Shown piece by piece: positions 15,640-28,181 of a DNA stretch of 64,000 bases; positions within the stretch are counted from its first letter, which is position 1, and each line of letters opens with the position of its first letter. The stretch covers positions 90,627,955 to 90,691,954 of the forward strand of contig CM026386.1 in assembly GCA_014843695.1 (NCBI GenBank). The letters run 5' to 3'. The notes beneath the pieces are model-generated. The model saw nothing but the letters and a program-made list of their open reading frames with translations, did no database searches and had not been told where the DNA came from. The translations under genes were made by a program, and so were the position numbers. The stretch comes from Archivesica marissinica. Taxonomy: Eukaryota > Mollusca > Bivalvia > Venerida > Vesicomyidae.

Positions 15640-16639
15640 NNNNNNNNNNNNNNNNNNNNNNNNNNNNNNNNNNNNNNNNNNNNNNNNNNNNNNNNNNNNN
15701 NNNNNNNNNNNNNNNNNNNNNNNNNNNNNNNNNNNNNNNNNNNNNNNNNNNNNNNNNNNNNNNNNNNNNNNNNNNNNNNNNNNNNNNNNNNNNNNNNNNN
15801 NNNNNNNNNNNNNNNNNNNNNNNNNNNNNNNNNNNNNNNNNNNNNNNNNNNNNNNNNNNNNNNNNNNNNNNNNNNNNNNNNNNNNNNNNNNNNNNNNNNN
15901 NNNNNNNNNNNNNNNNNNNNNNNNNNNNNNNNNNNNNNNNNNNNNNNNNNNNNNNNNNNNNNNNNNNNNNNNNNNNNNNNNNNNNNNNNNNNNNNNNNNN
16001 NNNNNNNNNNNNNNNNNNNNNNNNNNNNNNNNNNNNNNNNNNNNNNNNNNNNNNNNNNNNNNNNNNNNNNNNNNNNNNNNNNNNNNNNNNNNNNNNNNNN
16101 NNNNNNNNNNNNNNNNNNNNNNNNNNNNNNNNNNNNNNNNNNNNNNNNNNNNNNNNNNNNNNNNNNNNNNNNNNNNNNNNNNNNNNNNNNNNNNNNNNNN
16201 NNNNNNNNNNNNNNNNNNNNNNNNNNNNNNNNNNNNNNNNNNNNNNNNNNNNNNNNNNNNNNNNNNNNNNNNNNNNNNNNNNNNNNNNNNNNNNNNNNNN
16301 NNNNNNNNNNNNNNNNNNNNNNNNNNNNNNNNNNNNNNNNNNNNNNNNNNNNNNNNNNNNNNNNNNNNNNNNNNNNNNNNNNNNNNNNNNNNNNNNNNNN
16401 NNNNNNNNNNNNNNNNNNNNNNNNNNNNNNNNNNNNNNNNNNNNNNNNNNNNNNNNNNNNNNNNNNNNNNNNNNNNNNNNNNNNNNNNNNNNNNNNNNNN
16501 NNNNNNNNNNNNNNNNNNNNNNNNNNNNNNNNNNNNNNNNNNNNNNNNNNNNNNNNNNNNNNNNNNNNNNNNNNNNNNNNNNNNNNNNNNNNNNNNNNNN
16601 NNNNNNNNNNNNNNNNNNNNNNNNNNNNNNNNNNNNNNN
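15640..16639. other. Assembly gap (1000 N)
   Basis: Exactly 1000 unknown bases inside the satellite array, with 48-bp monomers on both sides. The round length suggests a placeholder, so the true array length here is unknown. Confidence 0.99.
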
Positions 16640-19600
16640 AGTACATATATCCCCATCACACACTAGGCGAGTTACCCGTGAGCTCCCAGTACATATCTCC
16701 CCATCACACACTAGGCGAGTTGCCCGTGAGCTCCCAGTACATATCTCCCCATCACACAATAGGCGAGATCCCCGTGAGCTCCCAGTACATATCTCCACAT
16801 CATACACAAGACGAATTGCCCGTGAGCTCCCAGTACATATCTCCCCATCACACACTAGGCGAGTTGCCCGTGAGCTCCCAGTACATATCTCCCCATCAAA
16901 CACTAGGCGCGTTGCCCGTGAGTTCCCAGTACATATCTCCCCATCCCACACTAGACGAGTTGCCCGTCAGCTCCCAGTACATATATCCTCATCAAACACT
17001 AGGCAAGTTGCCCATGAGCTCCCAGTACATATCTCCACATCACACACTAGACGAGTTGCCAATGAACTCCCACTACATATATTCCCATCACACACTAGGC
17101 GAGTTGTCCGTGTGCTCCCAGTACATATCTCCCCCATCACACACTAGGCGAGTTGTCCGTGAGCTCCCTGTACATATCTCCCCATCACACACTAGGCGAG
17201 TTGTCCGTGAGCTCCCAGTACAAATCTTCCAATCACACACTAGATGAATTGCCAGTGAGCTCCCAGTACATATCTCCCCATCACACTCTAGGCGAGTGCC
17301 CAGTGATCTCCCGGTACATATCTCCCATCACACACTGCTAGTTGTCCGTGAGCTCCCAGTACATATCTCCCATCACACACTAGGCGAGAGTCCGTGAGCT
17401 CCCAGTACATATTTCCCATCGCACACTAGGCGAGTTGTCCGTGAGCTCCCAGTACATATCTCCCCATCGCACACTAGGCGAGTTGTCCGTGAGCTCCCAG
17501 TACATATCTCCCCATCACACACTAGGCGAGTTGTCCGTGAGCTCCTAGGCGAATTGTCCGTGAGCTCCCAGTACATATCTCCCCATCGCACACTAGGCGA
17601 GATGCCCGTGAGCTCCCAGTACATATCTCCCCATCACACACTAGACGAGTTGCCCGTGAGCTCCCAGTACATATCTCCCCATCACACACTAGATGCATTG
17701 CCCGTGAGCTCCCAGTACTTATCTTCCCATCACACACTAAATGAATTGCCAGTGAGCTCCAAGTACATGTCTCCCCATGACACACTAGGCGAGTTGTCCG
17801 TGAGCTCCCAGTACATACCTCCCCATCACACATTAGGCGAGCTGCCCATGAGCTGCCAGTACATATCTCCCCATCACACACTAGACGAGCTGCCCACGAG
17901 CTCCCAATACATACCTCCCAGTCACACACACGAGCTCCCAATACATACCTCCCCGTCACACACTAGACGAGTTGCCCGTGTGCTTCCAGTACATATCTCC
18001 CCATCACACGCTACGAGTTGCCCGCGAGCTCCCAGTACATATCTCCCCGTCACACACTAGACGAGTTGCCCGTGAGCTCCCAGTACATATCTCCTAATCA
18101 CACGCTACGAGTTGTCCGCGAGCTCCCAGTACATATCTCCCCATCACACACTAGGCGAATTGCCCGTGAGCTTCCACTACATATCTCCCATCACACACTA
18201 GGCTAGTTGTCCGTGAGCTCCCAGTACATATCTCCCATCACACACTAGGCGAGATGTCCGTGAGCTCCCAGTCCATATCTCCCCATCGCACACTAGGCGA
18301 GTTGTCCGTGAGCTCCCAGTACATATCTCCCCATCGCACACTAGGAGAGTTGTCCGTGAGCTCCCAGTACATATCTCCCATAACACACTAGGCATGTTTC
18401 CCGGGAGCTGCCAGTACATATCTCCCCATCACACACTAGGCGAGTTGCCCGTGAGCTCCCAGTACATATATCCCATCACACACTAGCCGAGTTGCCCGTG
18501 AGCTCCCAGTACATATATCCTCATCACACACTAGGTGAGTTGCCCGTGAGCTCCCAGTACATATTCCCCATCACACACTAGACGAGTTGCCCGGTAGCGC
18601 CCGATATATATCTCCCCCCGTCACACACTAGGCAAGTTGCCCGGTAGCGCCCAGTATATATCTCCCCCCGTCACACACTAGGCAAGATGCCCGTGAGCTT
18701 CCAGTATATATCTCCCCATCACATATTAGGTGAATTACCCGTGAGCTCCCAGTACATATCTCCACATCACACACTAGTTAAGTTTCCCGGGAGCTTCCTG
18801 TACATATCTCCCATCACACACTGGGCGAGTTTCCCGGGAGCTTCCTGTACATATCTCCCATCACACACTAGGCGAGTTGACCATGAGCTCCCAGTACATA
18901 TCTCCCATCACACACTAGACGAGTTGCCCGTGAGCTCCCAGTACATATCTCCCCATCACACACTAGGCGAGTTGCCCGTGAGCTCCCAGTACATATCTCC
19001 CCATCACACACTAGACGAGTTGCCCGTGAGTTCCAGTACATATCTCACCATCACACACTAGGCGAGTTGCCCGTGAGCTCCCAGTACATATCTTCCCATC
19101 ACACACTAGGCGAGTTGCCCGTGAGCTCCCAGTACATATCTACCCATCACACACTAGGCGAGTTGCCCGTGAGCATCCAGTACATATATCCTCATCACAC
19201 ACTAGTTGAGTTGCCCGTGAGCTCCCACTACATATTCCCCATCACACACTAGACGAGTTGCCCGGTAGCGCCCAGTATATATCTCCCCATCACACACTAG
19301 GCAAGTTTCCCGTGAGCTTCCAGTACATATCTCCCCATCACATATTAGGTGAATTACCCGTGAGCTCCCAGTACATATCTCCACATCACACTAGGCGATT
19401 TGCCCGCGAGTTCCCAGTACATATTACCCATCACATATTAGGTGAATTGCCAGTGAGCTCCCAGAACATATCTCCCATCACACACTAGGTAAGATTCCCG
19501 GGAGCTTCCTGTACATATCTCCCATCACACACTGGGCGAGTTTCCCGGGAGCTTCTTGTACATATCTCCCATCACACACTAGGCGAGTTGCCCATGAGCT

Positions 19601-19957
19601 CCCAGTACATATCTCCCCATCACACACTAGACTAGTTGCCCATGAGCTCCCAGTACATATCTCCCCATCACACGCTACGAGTTGCTCCCAGTACATATCT
19701 CCCCATCACACGCTACGAGTTGCTCGTGAGCTCACAGTACATATCTCCCCATCACACGCTACGAGTTGCTCGTGAGCTCCCAGTACATATCTTCCCAATC
19801 ACACACTAGGCGAGTTTCCCGGGAGCTCCCAGTACCTATCTCCCTATCACACACTAGGCGAGTTCCCCGGGAGATTCCAGTACATATCGCCCATCACACA
19901 CTAGGCGAGTTACCCGTGAGCTCCCAGTACATATCTCCCTATCACACACTAGACGAA
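16640..19957. repeat. 48/47-bp satellite array 1, right part
   Basis: Continuation of the same satellite. Toward the right edge monomers become more divergent. Many lose one C (TCTCCCATCACAC instead of TCTCCCCATCACAC), giving 47-bp units. A TTTCCCGGGAGCTTCCTGTA variant appears (for example near 18785, 18830, 19495, 19540), as do shortened units carrying CACGCTACGAGTTG (near 18005, 19675, 19710, 19755). The array stops at CACTAGACGAATTGC, where block A begins. The same edge composition occurs at the right edge of array 2. Confidence 0.95.
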
Positions 19958-20914
19958 TTGCTTTTATCATGCATATATTCAAACTATTGATTGTGGTACG
20001 CCACATAACAATCATAACTCTTCTAAAGTTATACAAATTGTGTTACAGAATACAGTTTCAAACATCCATAAACAATTCTACGATCACTTGTTGAATTGTC
20101 TAACTGCCTATTCCAATATTGTAAATAAGTATCATAATGTATAAGTTATTATAACCCTTGTCTAAAATGTGCTAAAAAAGTATGTCTACATCTCCTACTC
20201 CTTGAACAATCCATATGTGATTAAAACCGAATGTGTGTAATAATTCTAGTTCGTGTCCTAGAGTGCTTGTTTGGATACCAGTGGGGTTATATGGCATGTG
20301 CACACTCGGCATGTACATCTATCTACCTGCAGTTGTATTGGTATGTTTGTTATCAAACGTGCTATCACACCTGCTACTGATGTTGATGGTACATGTATGC
20401 ATACCACCGATAGTAACTGAAGCAGTGATGATCCGACACATTCCTCAATGGCATCCTATTGAGTATTGCATTAAGACTATATAACATAATTACAGTAGAT
20501 TTCATCAACGTATTTAAAACATGACGCCAAGAAATATTAAAATCTTAATAAATATAGATATAAAGATATAAAATACATATGTTTCGAGCACTGACATGAA
20601 AAAAGTTTACTACTGTGCAGATTAAGATTAATATTTTAAAAGATCAGATCGAGAGTGAAGTGAACTAATCAACAGCTATTTCATATTAATCCTAAACATA
20701 CGAATACTCAACAAATAAAATAAAACATACATTATTTACAATGGTACGAATAGCGTCGTTGACGTATATTAAAACAGGATTAGGCATATTGCTCATTAGG
20801 GAAGGATAAGCAGCACAATAAGTTGATCACTTAATTGTGTTCATATATTTAGACAGTTCTAAGATATAAATGGCACATTGTAACTAGGACGTTCATACCT
20901 TCCAGTTTCTATGC

Positions 20915-20939
20915 GAATTGGGGGGGGGGGGGGCAATTC
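20915..20939. repeat. G14 run flanked by GAATTG/CAATTC inverted repeat
   Basis: A run of 14 G at 20920-20933 lies between complementary arms GAATTG and CAATTC. In the paralogous copy near 42272 the same site has only five G. This is a length-variable mononucleotide tract; part of the difference could be assembly error. Confidence 0.85.
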
Positions 20940-20994
20940 CACTCCTAAATATACTATATACAGTCAGGTAGATAAGTTTTGATGACTTTGTAAC

Positions 20995-20999
20995 CTATT
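20995..20999. repeat. Target-site duplication CTATT, left of solo LTR
   Basis: CTATT here and at 22801-22805 flank the insertion. The uninterrupted paralogue at 42374-42378 carries a single CTATT in the same context (AACCTATTCCATATG). Confidence 0.9.
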
Positions 21000-22800
21000 T
21001 GACACAAGATGATCCTAGTGGCGATCACTCACTATTAAAGAATACAGCAACACAACATACAATATGTACAACAATTTACTAATACAACAATTAGATGAAA
21101 TATATATATATATATATAGATGCAATGACTGAAAACAAATACAACAGTTTAATCTAGCACGTGCACCGAGTTAACTGCATGTTTATGCTGGATCCAAGTT
21201 CGTTACAAGTCTCTACTGGCTGTATCTAAGATAATGAACAAGTGCTTGAAGTTTGGTAGGTATGTTAATAGTTCGATACTCATGTACTAGACTATATGTA
21301 CGCTATCATGCTTCCGAATTAATTCCGGGTATGTGGCGACTCCGTGTATAGCTCCGGTCTGCAGCCCCACTTATTTACATTCTGTGACGTTCGTCCTTCA
21401 ATTCCTCCGGTTGAGTTCCGGGTATGTGGCGACTCCGTGCTAGTTCCGGTATACAGTCCCACTTATCCACGTGCTCATTGCCGTTGGTGATGTGTCGTCG
21501 CCCATCTAGCGAGTATGTGGTGACTCCGTCCCTTGCTCCACTCATTGGCACGTCTACCTGGCTAGCAGTGGTATATCAACCTCCTAGGTTGCGAGCGGCT
21601 ACAATATACGTATGCCAAATTAAGCGATAGTTCACCTTATACAGGTTATATTGCACGTTCCTACCATTGACTTCCTCAGTCTATTCCACAAGTTGTAGCA
21701 CCAGTTGATACCTCTGATCAACATTCAAATATCCAATATAAAATGATTTGTTATATGTATCAATGATATAAATGTATCAATGATATAAATGTATCGTTGA
21801 GTAGTGTGATCATTAACATTGATCATTAACAAATACGTTACTGGATCAAAACAGTTCCATCACCTGAATATGATTATATACATAGTAAGTTATATCCTGT
21901 AAGCATTAACAGGTATCGTACACCCACCATTCCGGTTAGTGGCCTGGTACATTTACAGCTAATGGACGGATGTCGCATCATACAACAGACGGATGCCGTA
22001 TCATCCTGTGATAACGATACCATATACATTCATGACAGCATCAAGTCAATAACAGTTTAACCAACAACGTCGATTCATTCAAAGTACACAACATTGTAAT
22101 ATGACGTAGACTCCTATATTCACAATTAACTTGTTTCACAATCGAGTGAACTAAGCCTCGATACTAAACAACAATCTCAATAATATAATCTGACTAACCT
22201 AGTCAATACCAGTTTTACCAAAGAACCATGTTCCGCAATCGAGCGAACTTAAACTTGTATAAAAACAGTTTATTATTTAAATAAAATACCGTAGAACGAC
22301 AATGTGATAACATAATCCACTTACTTTTAAACCGCTGGTTAGATATTTCTGACCGTGTCACTGTATTCTGTCAATAGTCATATTTTGTCTGGTACAATAT
22401 CTCAGTCGTGTGGAGTTTTAATCAGTCGTCGTCACGCCATAACATATATATACATTTAACACGGGCTTTACATGGACATGAAATCAGCTAATTATTTGGT
22501 GGCTAACTGTAAGGCCCTGGCATGTGGTTGTGTAGCAATCATTTGCACACAAATTGAATCAACTAATTTTACCCTGGCTGTTATGAGCCGTGAAACGTTT
22601 CAACAAATTCCCCTGTGATATACATGACGTTTGGTGTATAGTACAATATCGTACGTACAACTAAACTTGCCCTATAAACTTAAACCGTGTATCGCTGACC
22701 AATATGCTATATTGGCAATACAACCTTGTTATATATAATGGGCCATTGAGGCCCCAACATAGGGTTAAATACTAAGTTATTCAAGAGTCATTTTGTGACA
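21000..22800 (-). mobile_element. Solo LTR of a Gmr1-like Gypsy element (1801 bp)
   Basis: This segment interrupts the A/B blocks relative to the second copy. On the minus strand it begins TGTCACAAAATGACTCTTG and ends GGATCATCTTGTGTCA. Those are the same termini as the 5' LTR of the full-length element at 51078-52926 (start TGCACAAAATGACTCTTG, end GGATCATCTTGTGTCA). Internal matches include the stretch with TAACCCTA and GGGGCCTCA near the 5' end. The two LTRs are clearly diverged in the middle, so this is an older insertion or another subfamily. It has TG...CA ends and a 5-bp target duplication, and no internal gag-pol remains, as expected after LTR-LTR recombination. A small open frame at 21424-21630 is not a gene. 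Confidence 0.93.
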
Positions 22801-22805
22801 CTATT
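22801..22805. repeat. Target-site duplication CTATT, right of solo LTR
   Basis: Second copy of the CTATT duplication generated by the LTR insertion; see the partner at 20995-20999. Confidence 0.9.
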
Positions 22806-24370
22806 CCATATGTACAAGTACAGTTAGCATTAAAGGGCGATCACTCAGTCACATATATTATCATATTACCATGTCTGATTTTTCTACACGATATACAAAT
22901 GGGTATCTAGATAGAGTTAGACATATTACAAAATTCAACAAAATTGTGATTAGGAAAATGAACCTTGACGAAATAAAGCAATATGTATAATCATCAGATG
23001 TATTGTATTGCCAAGAGTGTAATGCGTTTATTCATTGTAGATTAGTATGGAATCCGATGTAAAATACAACAATATTACATGTGTCATACATACAATAAGT
23101 TTAAACATTAATAAAACATTAAAATCTCGAGTTTTCTCATTTGGTCCCGTGTTCACAGTGACGACCAGTGACGATCACACATAACATTATGCTGCAGATA
23201 TATAAATATAGTAGTGTTGATTGCTGCAGTTTTATACATTGGTATACGTATTTCTTCCCATTCAGTGAGGACTTAGGTAGACAATGTGTGAAGCTGCAGA
23301 TTATCGTAAGCCACAGTGTCTTCGTGACTTTCTGTTGGTAGAAAATAGAAAGACACAAAATAAGCCATGTTATTATTAAATACTATTGTTTTATCATTCA
23401 CATAGTATACTTAGTCTAGTAGCATTCGTTCAACTTTAATGACACATTATTGAATGTACATACAATATGTACTACATTAAGTCTTACCAATTGATTCCAT
23501 TATGTATTATGCATTACGGCATGTAAGAGCAGTTTGTATCGCCACATTTGTAAATACGATGGTAGTACATGCATTGTTATGTATACATTGAACATATGCC
23601 TCATATCATATTTATGTTGTACACATTTTGATGCTACGCCTCTCATATAGCATGCGACCATCGATTGCTCTAAAGATAACATGCGACAGACATGTCATTA
23701 TTACATTTAAATATGCTATTGCAACTATCTCAAATTGCTTGCGTTTCAACACATACCTAGGCTGTCCCATACAAGTGACACACTATTTTATGATGCCAGG
23801 AGAAAAACTTAATGTGAACTATTTACGAGAGTTAACTGTAATTTTATTTCATATGAATTTTGCAGCCATATCTATCGAATCATATCTGCTATCTACACTA
23901 CTGGACTTGCCAGAACAGCACATGATGTGTGATCATGTATGAACTAATCAACATTAACTAACCTGACAATAGTGTGTATTTCTTTAATTTGATTTACTTA
24001 ATAAATATAAAGTATTTAAAATGGTATCCCATTCAGTAGGAAAAGCGTTCAACAAACATACATACGAACGAACTGGATCATACTAATATCTGGGTGAAGT
24101 TTCCCAAATAGAAACATATGATAATCTAATAATAACTTCCAAGGTGCCAGGGTCTGCAAATAATATACTATTATATTATACTGAAATGATAAAATAAAGT
24201 CCTATGTAGCAGTCACTATGCACGTACTAATTATTCCGTGAGATATCTATGTCGTATTAGTTGTTGTGTCATAATTAGGTTTCATTAATTATTAAATACA
24301 TGTAGCTAAGTCAAATGTAAAAGATACAAGGTCATAGTAGGTCTCATTTGTTAATGCAAAATTATATACA
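22801..24370. repeat. Duplicated block B, copy 1
   Basis: AT-rich sequence collinear with 42374-44040. Shared landmarks are CATATGTACAAGTACAGTTAG at the start, GGTAGAAAATAGAAAGACAC in the middle, and AAGTCAAATGTAAAAGATAC near the end. Short open frames (for example 23137-23358 on the minus strand) have partly preserved counterparts in copy 2 (42724-42936), but they carry substitutions and length changes and match no protein family I know. I call no gene. Confidence 0.88.
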
Positions 24371-25331
24371 TTGTCACGAGCCTCTCTTTCTTCTTATGTC
24401 TATTTTCCGATATTAATGCCCTAACCAGGGTCTATCCTATCGTAGACTCGCTGGAGTTGTATAGGGGGTTTCTCTACGGTCCTTCAATAATGCTCTAACC
24501 AGGGTCTATCCTATCGTAGACTCGCTGGAGTTGTCTAGGGGGTTTCTCTACGGTCCTTCATATACTATAACTCAACACAGTCTATCATTTCTCCTTTGTA
24601 TAATATCATTTACAACAATCTCATTTTATTTCAAATCTATAACATGTATCATATATTCGTGATATCTCTTATTATTCGCCTCACTATTTCAATATGTTCA
24701 TAATAGGTCTATTACTATACTAATTTCCTTCCTTTATCAAACTATTCCAATAGATATATTAGCCAAAACAATCGTTTCTTAAAAGGCCTAATTATCTTCC
24801 GTTCACGTATTTAATATGACTTTAATATTTAAGAGTTAATACTTCTTTAAATATTAATTTTTCTAACTATCATAGAAACAGTTTATATTCTAATAGTGAG
24901 TTGCATCATATGTCCTTAATGCCTCCATGGCTGGATAAAAATGCACTAATATCTTAATAATTTTTCATTTCTTAAATAGCAGAATTAACATATATAACAG
25001 ACATTACGGCGCCAAACATATGTGATGTTATACAATATTATTACGTGTTTATATGTCATCAAGAATTGCGTCGATTATCTTACATAACTGACCAGCTGCA
25101 CTCGGTGGTGTCACAATATAATTTGTTCCCGCGCAAACAGAGAATGGATAATTTAGGCGCGAAAATAATAGCAGACGATTATACATAATACATAATAATC
25201 ATAATATTACATGGTTAACAATGGGTCATATATATAAATAAATAAATGTATTTATATAATACATTTCTATTTATATATGACAATAATTTGTTCGTGCAAA
25301 TATATTGTTTGTTTTTTCTATCTTTTGCACA
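24371..25331. mobile_element. Unclassified 961-bp insertion in block B copy 1
   Basis: This segment is absent from the paralogous site at about 44040, where GCAAAATGATATACA runs straight into ACCAAACTTG. Here the trinucleotide ACA is duplicated on both sides (24368-24370 and 25332-25334). The insert starts TTGTCACGAGCC and ends TTTTGCACA, so after one flanking T it also has TG...CA ends. A solo LTR or a non-autonomous element are both possible. No coding sequence is present. The left part holds a 74-bp direct duplication and the rest is very AT-rich. Confidence 0.7.
24415..24560. repeat. Two-copy 74-bp tandem duplication
   Basis: Two near-identical 74-bp copies, each containing CTAACCAGGGTCTATCCTAT and ending CTCTACGGTCCTTCA. 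They start at 24415 and 24489. They differ at a few bases (CCCTAACC versus GCTCTAACC; GTATAGG versus GTCTAGG). Confidence 0.93.
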
Positions 25332-25566
25332 ACAACCAAACTTGTACTAGGCGGTTGGAAACAACTTCGGATCTGTGTTCGTCTAGATTAGTTGTAGACT
25401 TGACGTCGTGGTGATATAATCGTTTGAGAAATCGATCAAACCAAAGTGAGTGGTACTAATTCGAAAAACCTGAAAAAAGATACGCACCTACTGCCGGTGT
25501 AAGGGATGAATATGTCGACACTGCTTCATTGTTTGCATCCAGAGCTTCATATGTCGCACTAAAACA
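25332..25566. repeat. Duplicated block B, copy 1, right end
   Basis: Continues block B after the 961-bp insertion and is collinear with 44041-44280. It contains AACTTGTACTAGGCGGTTGG and GGGATGAATATGTCGACACT in both copies. No gene is seen. It leads directly into the 61-bp array. Confidence 0.88.
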
Positions 25567-26170
25567 AATTGGCAGTATGTATTGTGTTACATGTATAGCA
25601 TTTACAAGTTTGCTATTATATGTATATAATTGGCAGTATGTATTATGCTACATGTATAGTCTTTACAAGTTTGCTATTATATGTATATAATTGACAGTAT
25701 GTATTATGCTACATGTATAGTCTTTACAAGTTTGCTATTATATGTATATAATTGGCAGTATGTATTGTGCTACATGTATAGTCTTTACAAGTTTGCTATT
25801 ATATGTATATAATTGGCAGTATGTATTGTGCTACATGTATAGTCTTTACAAGTTTGCTATTATATGTATATAATTGGCAGTATGTATTATGCTACATGTA
25901 TAGTCTTTACAAGTTTGCTATTATATGTATATAATTGGCAGTATGTATTGTGCTACATGTATAGTATTTACAAGTTTGCTATTATATGTATATAATTGGC
26001 AGTATGTATTGTGCTACATGTATAGTCTTTACAAGTTTGCTATTATATGTATATAATTGGCAGTATGTATTATGCTACATGTATAGTATTTACAAGTTTG
26101 CTATTATATGTATATAATTGGCAGTATGTATTGTGCTACATGTATAGTCTTTACAAGTTTGCTATTATAT
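25567..26170. repeat. 61-bp minisatellite r61, copy 1 (about 10 units)
   Basis: Tandem units with a 61-bp period: TTGGCAGTATGTATTATGC, ACATGTATAGTCTTTACAAG, TTTGCTATTATATGTATATAA. Successive TGGCAG/TGACAG starts are at 25631, 25692, 25753 and 25814. Units vary at GTATTATG/GTATTGTG and at AGTCTTT/AGTATTT. The array is paralogous to 44281-45257. An open frame through it (26047-26304) is not a gene, because the period is not a multiple of 3. Confidence 0.95.
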
Positions 26171-28181
26171 CACTGTATAGACTTTATGATAGTTATACAT
26201 GTTCAATAACCTTTTTAATTGTGCACGTACCTTGCATTCTAAGTAGTATCCATGTCACCGTGTACTCGCTTTCATTCAATTACATGGGACTTAGTCAGTT
26301 GTGAGTATCAATGCGTATATTACTGGTCGCTCAATATAACAATAATTGTTATATGCTTTTATAGGAAACACTTTCTTATATAGCAAATGCTGGTTTTGAT
26401 AGAAGTAGTTTATATTCGTTGAATCGTTCTATCTTTCTTCCTTGTATGACACATTCATGGAAACTACTGCATGCATTGTTAGATAATCTGATTATGGTTT
26501 TATTGAATCTGAGTATATGTGTTAACGCTGGCATTAATCCAGTTTGAAAACCCTTTTTTTTCAATGATATATTATGAAGACAAACTATATTAGTCACCAT
26601 ACCTTGAATTATAATACTTTCTTCTCTTAAATCGCACAAGCAGAATAAAACATACATGCATATTGACATTATTTTGTTATGTCAACAAACCGCGTATACG
26701 ACGTTTTGGTTATTAGTTGAACTAATTGTTTAGGCAAATATTTGGAGAACAAATAATCCATTTAAAAGGAAAACACATTCTGCAGTTGCGTTTTCATTGA
26801 TGTAATGTCGCCTTAAGCAATTATGGGGCCTATTATTCCCTCTCATATTTCTAGTAAACTGAAATAGGTGATTTACAGCGACTATACAGGATTTTGTAAT
26901 CAAACAATATGTTAAATGTCGTGCTATTATATTGGTTTTTTATTCATATGAGGGCAAATCGGACGAATACAATTAATCTGTTATTATTATATACCAGTAG
27001 GTTACAGGTGTACAGTTTGTACTTACACATCTTGAAGATCGTTTTCTGCAAAATACAAAGACACACATTCATTTTAAACTGTAATATTGGTCAGTTATTG
27101 TTGTGGATAGAAGATAATACGTATTCGTTCAATCAATGAATTATGCGTATATATGTTTGATATATCTGGATGCTGTCTTACAATTTAGATGGGAATAGCA
27201 TGCCGATATCGTTAGCATACCATTATACTGTAGCATTACATCTACGTATATATACTGTTAGACATTATAGAATATTACCTTGAACAGATCCACTCTTGAC
27301 TGACTGCTGTGCATTGGTGTCTCCTTGACTGCAATTCGATAAAAGTATTAATAACATAACAAAATAAACCAGATTGTAAAGTGTATATGAAACGTCCGAC
27401 TCCTTCAAAGTATTAATACATTCTACAAACAGCAGAACATCTATTTAGATAACAACTAATACATTCGTCATTGTTCTTTGTTAATTGTCTGGCTTTATAC
27501 CATGATTATATTGTATGACATGTGCATGTCTATAAATAGTACCGTCTAGGGACGAAAACGACATAACGTGTGATGTTTAGGATTAGTAGTATTTCCAATT
27601 GATACGGCACTGCTCTGGGGTATGATATAAACAGTTGGCAACATGATATGTACGGATAATTTCCTTTCTTATGAAGCGTGTATATAATTATTGTTTTGAT
27701 GTTTGTTCAAATATTGGGCATGCCTTTGTTTGTCATATTTTTGAATGAATATCGACTATTTGGTAATGATTTAAGCTTGGTATTAACTTTTGTTTTTACG
27801 AATTCTTTTTAATATTAGACATGTGTTCTTGAATATGTATGTTATAACATGTTACTTGTGTCGGTGGTTGTCATTATTATCCATGATTTAAGTATTTCCT
27901 AGTACAATATTTAAGGATTCTGGTAAGCTATTTACTGAATATTAATTCGTGTACGAAATTAAATTTCGATATCAAATCGCGTAATACATGCGAAACGGTT
28001 GCCATATAAACAATGTTTTATACCACATCACTTTATTGGAAAAAGATCATGGCATGGCATTTGCTCAATTATAGTTCCTTCAAACGCTATTTATATGTCT
28101 GTGCGTTTCATTAAATATAAGACACAACTTTCTCAATTGGTTGCATATAGAGTTGAAATGTCCATACTTTGCTTTTGAGAC
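26171..28181. repeat. Spacer and duplicated block C, copy 1
   Basis: 26171-26335 is single-copy AT-rich spacer. From about 26335 to 28181 the sequence belongs to block C, present three times (also 32285-33485 and 48774 to about 51060). Landmarks are TCTTATATAGCAAATG, GACTATACAGGATTTT, CTTGACTGACTGCTGTGCATT and CATCACTTTATTGGA. Copy 2 starts later (equivalent to 26822) and lacks about 190 bp corresponding to roughly 27405-27590. No gene is supported; open frames such as 26376-26669 on the minus strand are not kept intact in the other copies. Confidence 0.85.

Larger units (their letters stand above)
19958..20999. repeat. Duplicated block A, copy 1
   Basis: AT-rich non-coding sequence directly following satellite array 1. 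It is collinear with 37751-38567 plus 41909-42378, which follows satellite array 2 in the same way, so it belongs to a larger duplicated unit. It carries a single copy (starting near 20276) of a 68-bp segment that is four-fold in copy 2, and a long G run. No coding region is supported; the small open frames are not conserved in copy 2. Confidence 0.9.

Noticed and set aside
1..19957. CRISPR-like array
   Set aside because: Repeats are contiguous with no unique spacers, the unit is a whole 48-bp satellite monomer, and the sequence is eukaryotic.
21424..21630. 68-codon plus-strand open frame
   Set aside because: It lies antisense inside the solo LTR and has no motif.
23137..23358. Conserved small gene in block B (a similar frame exists at 42724-42936)
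   Set aside because: The similarity is explained by duplication of the whole block; length and residues differ, and no domain is recognised.
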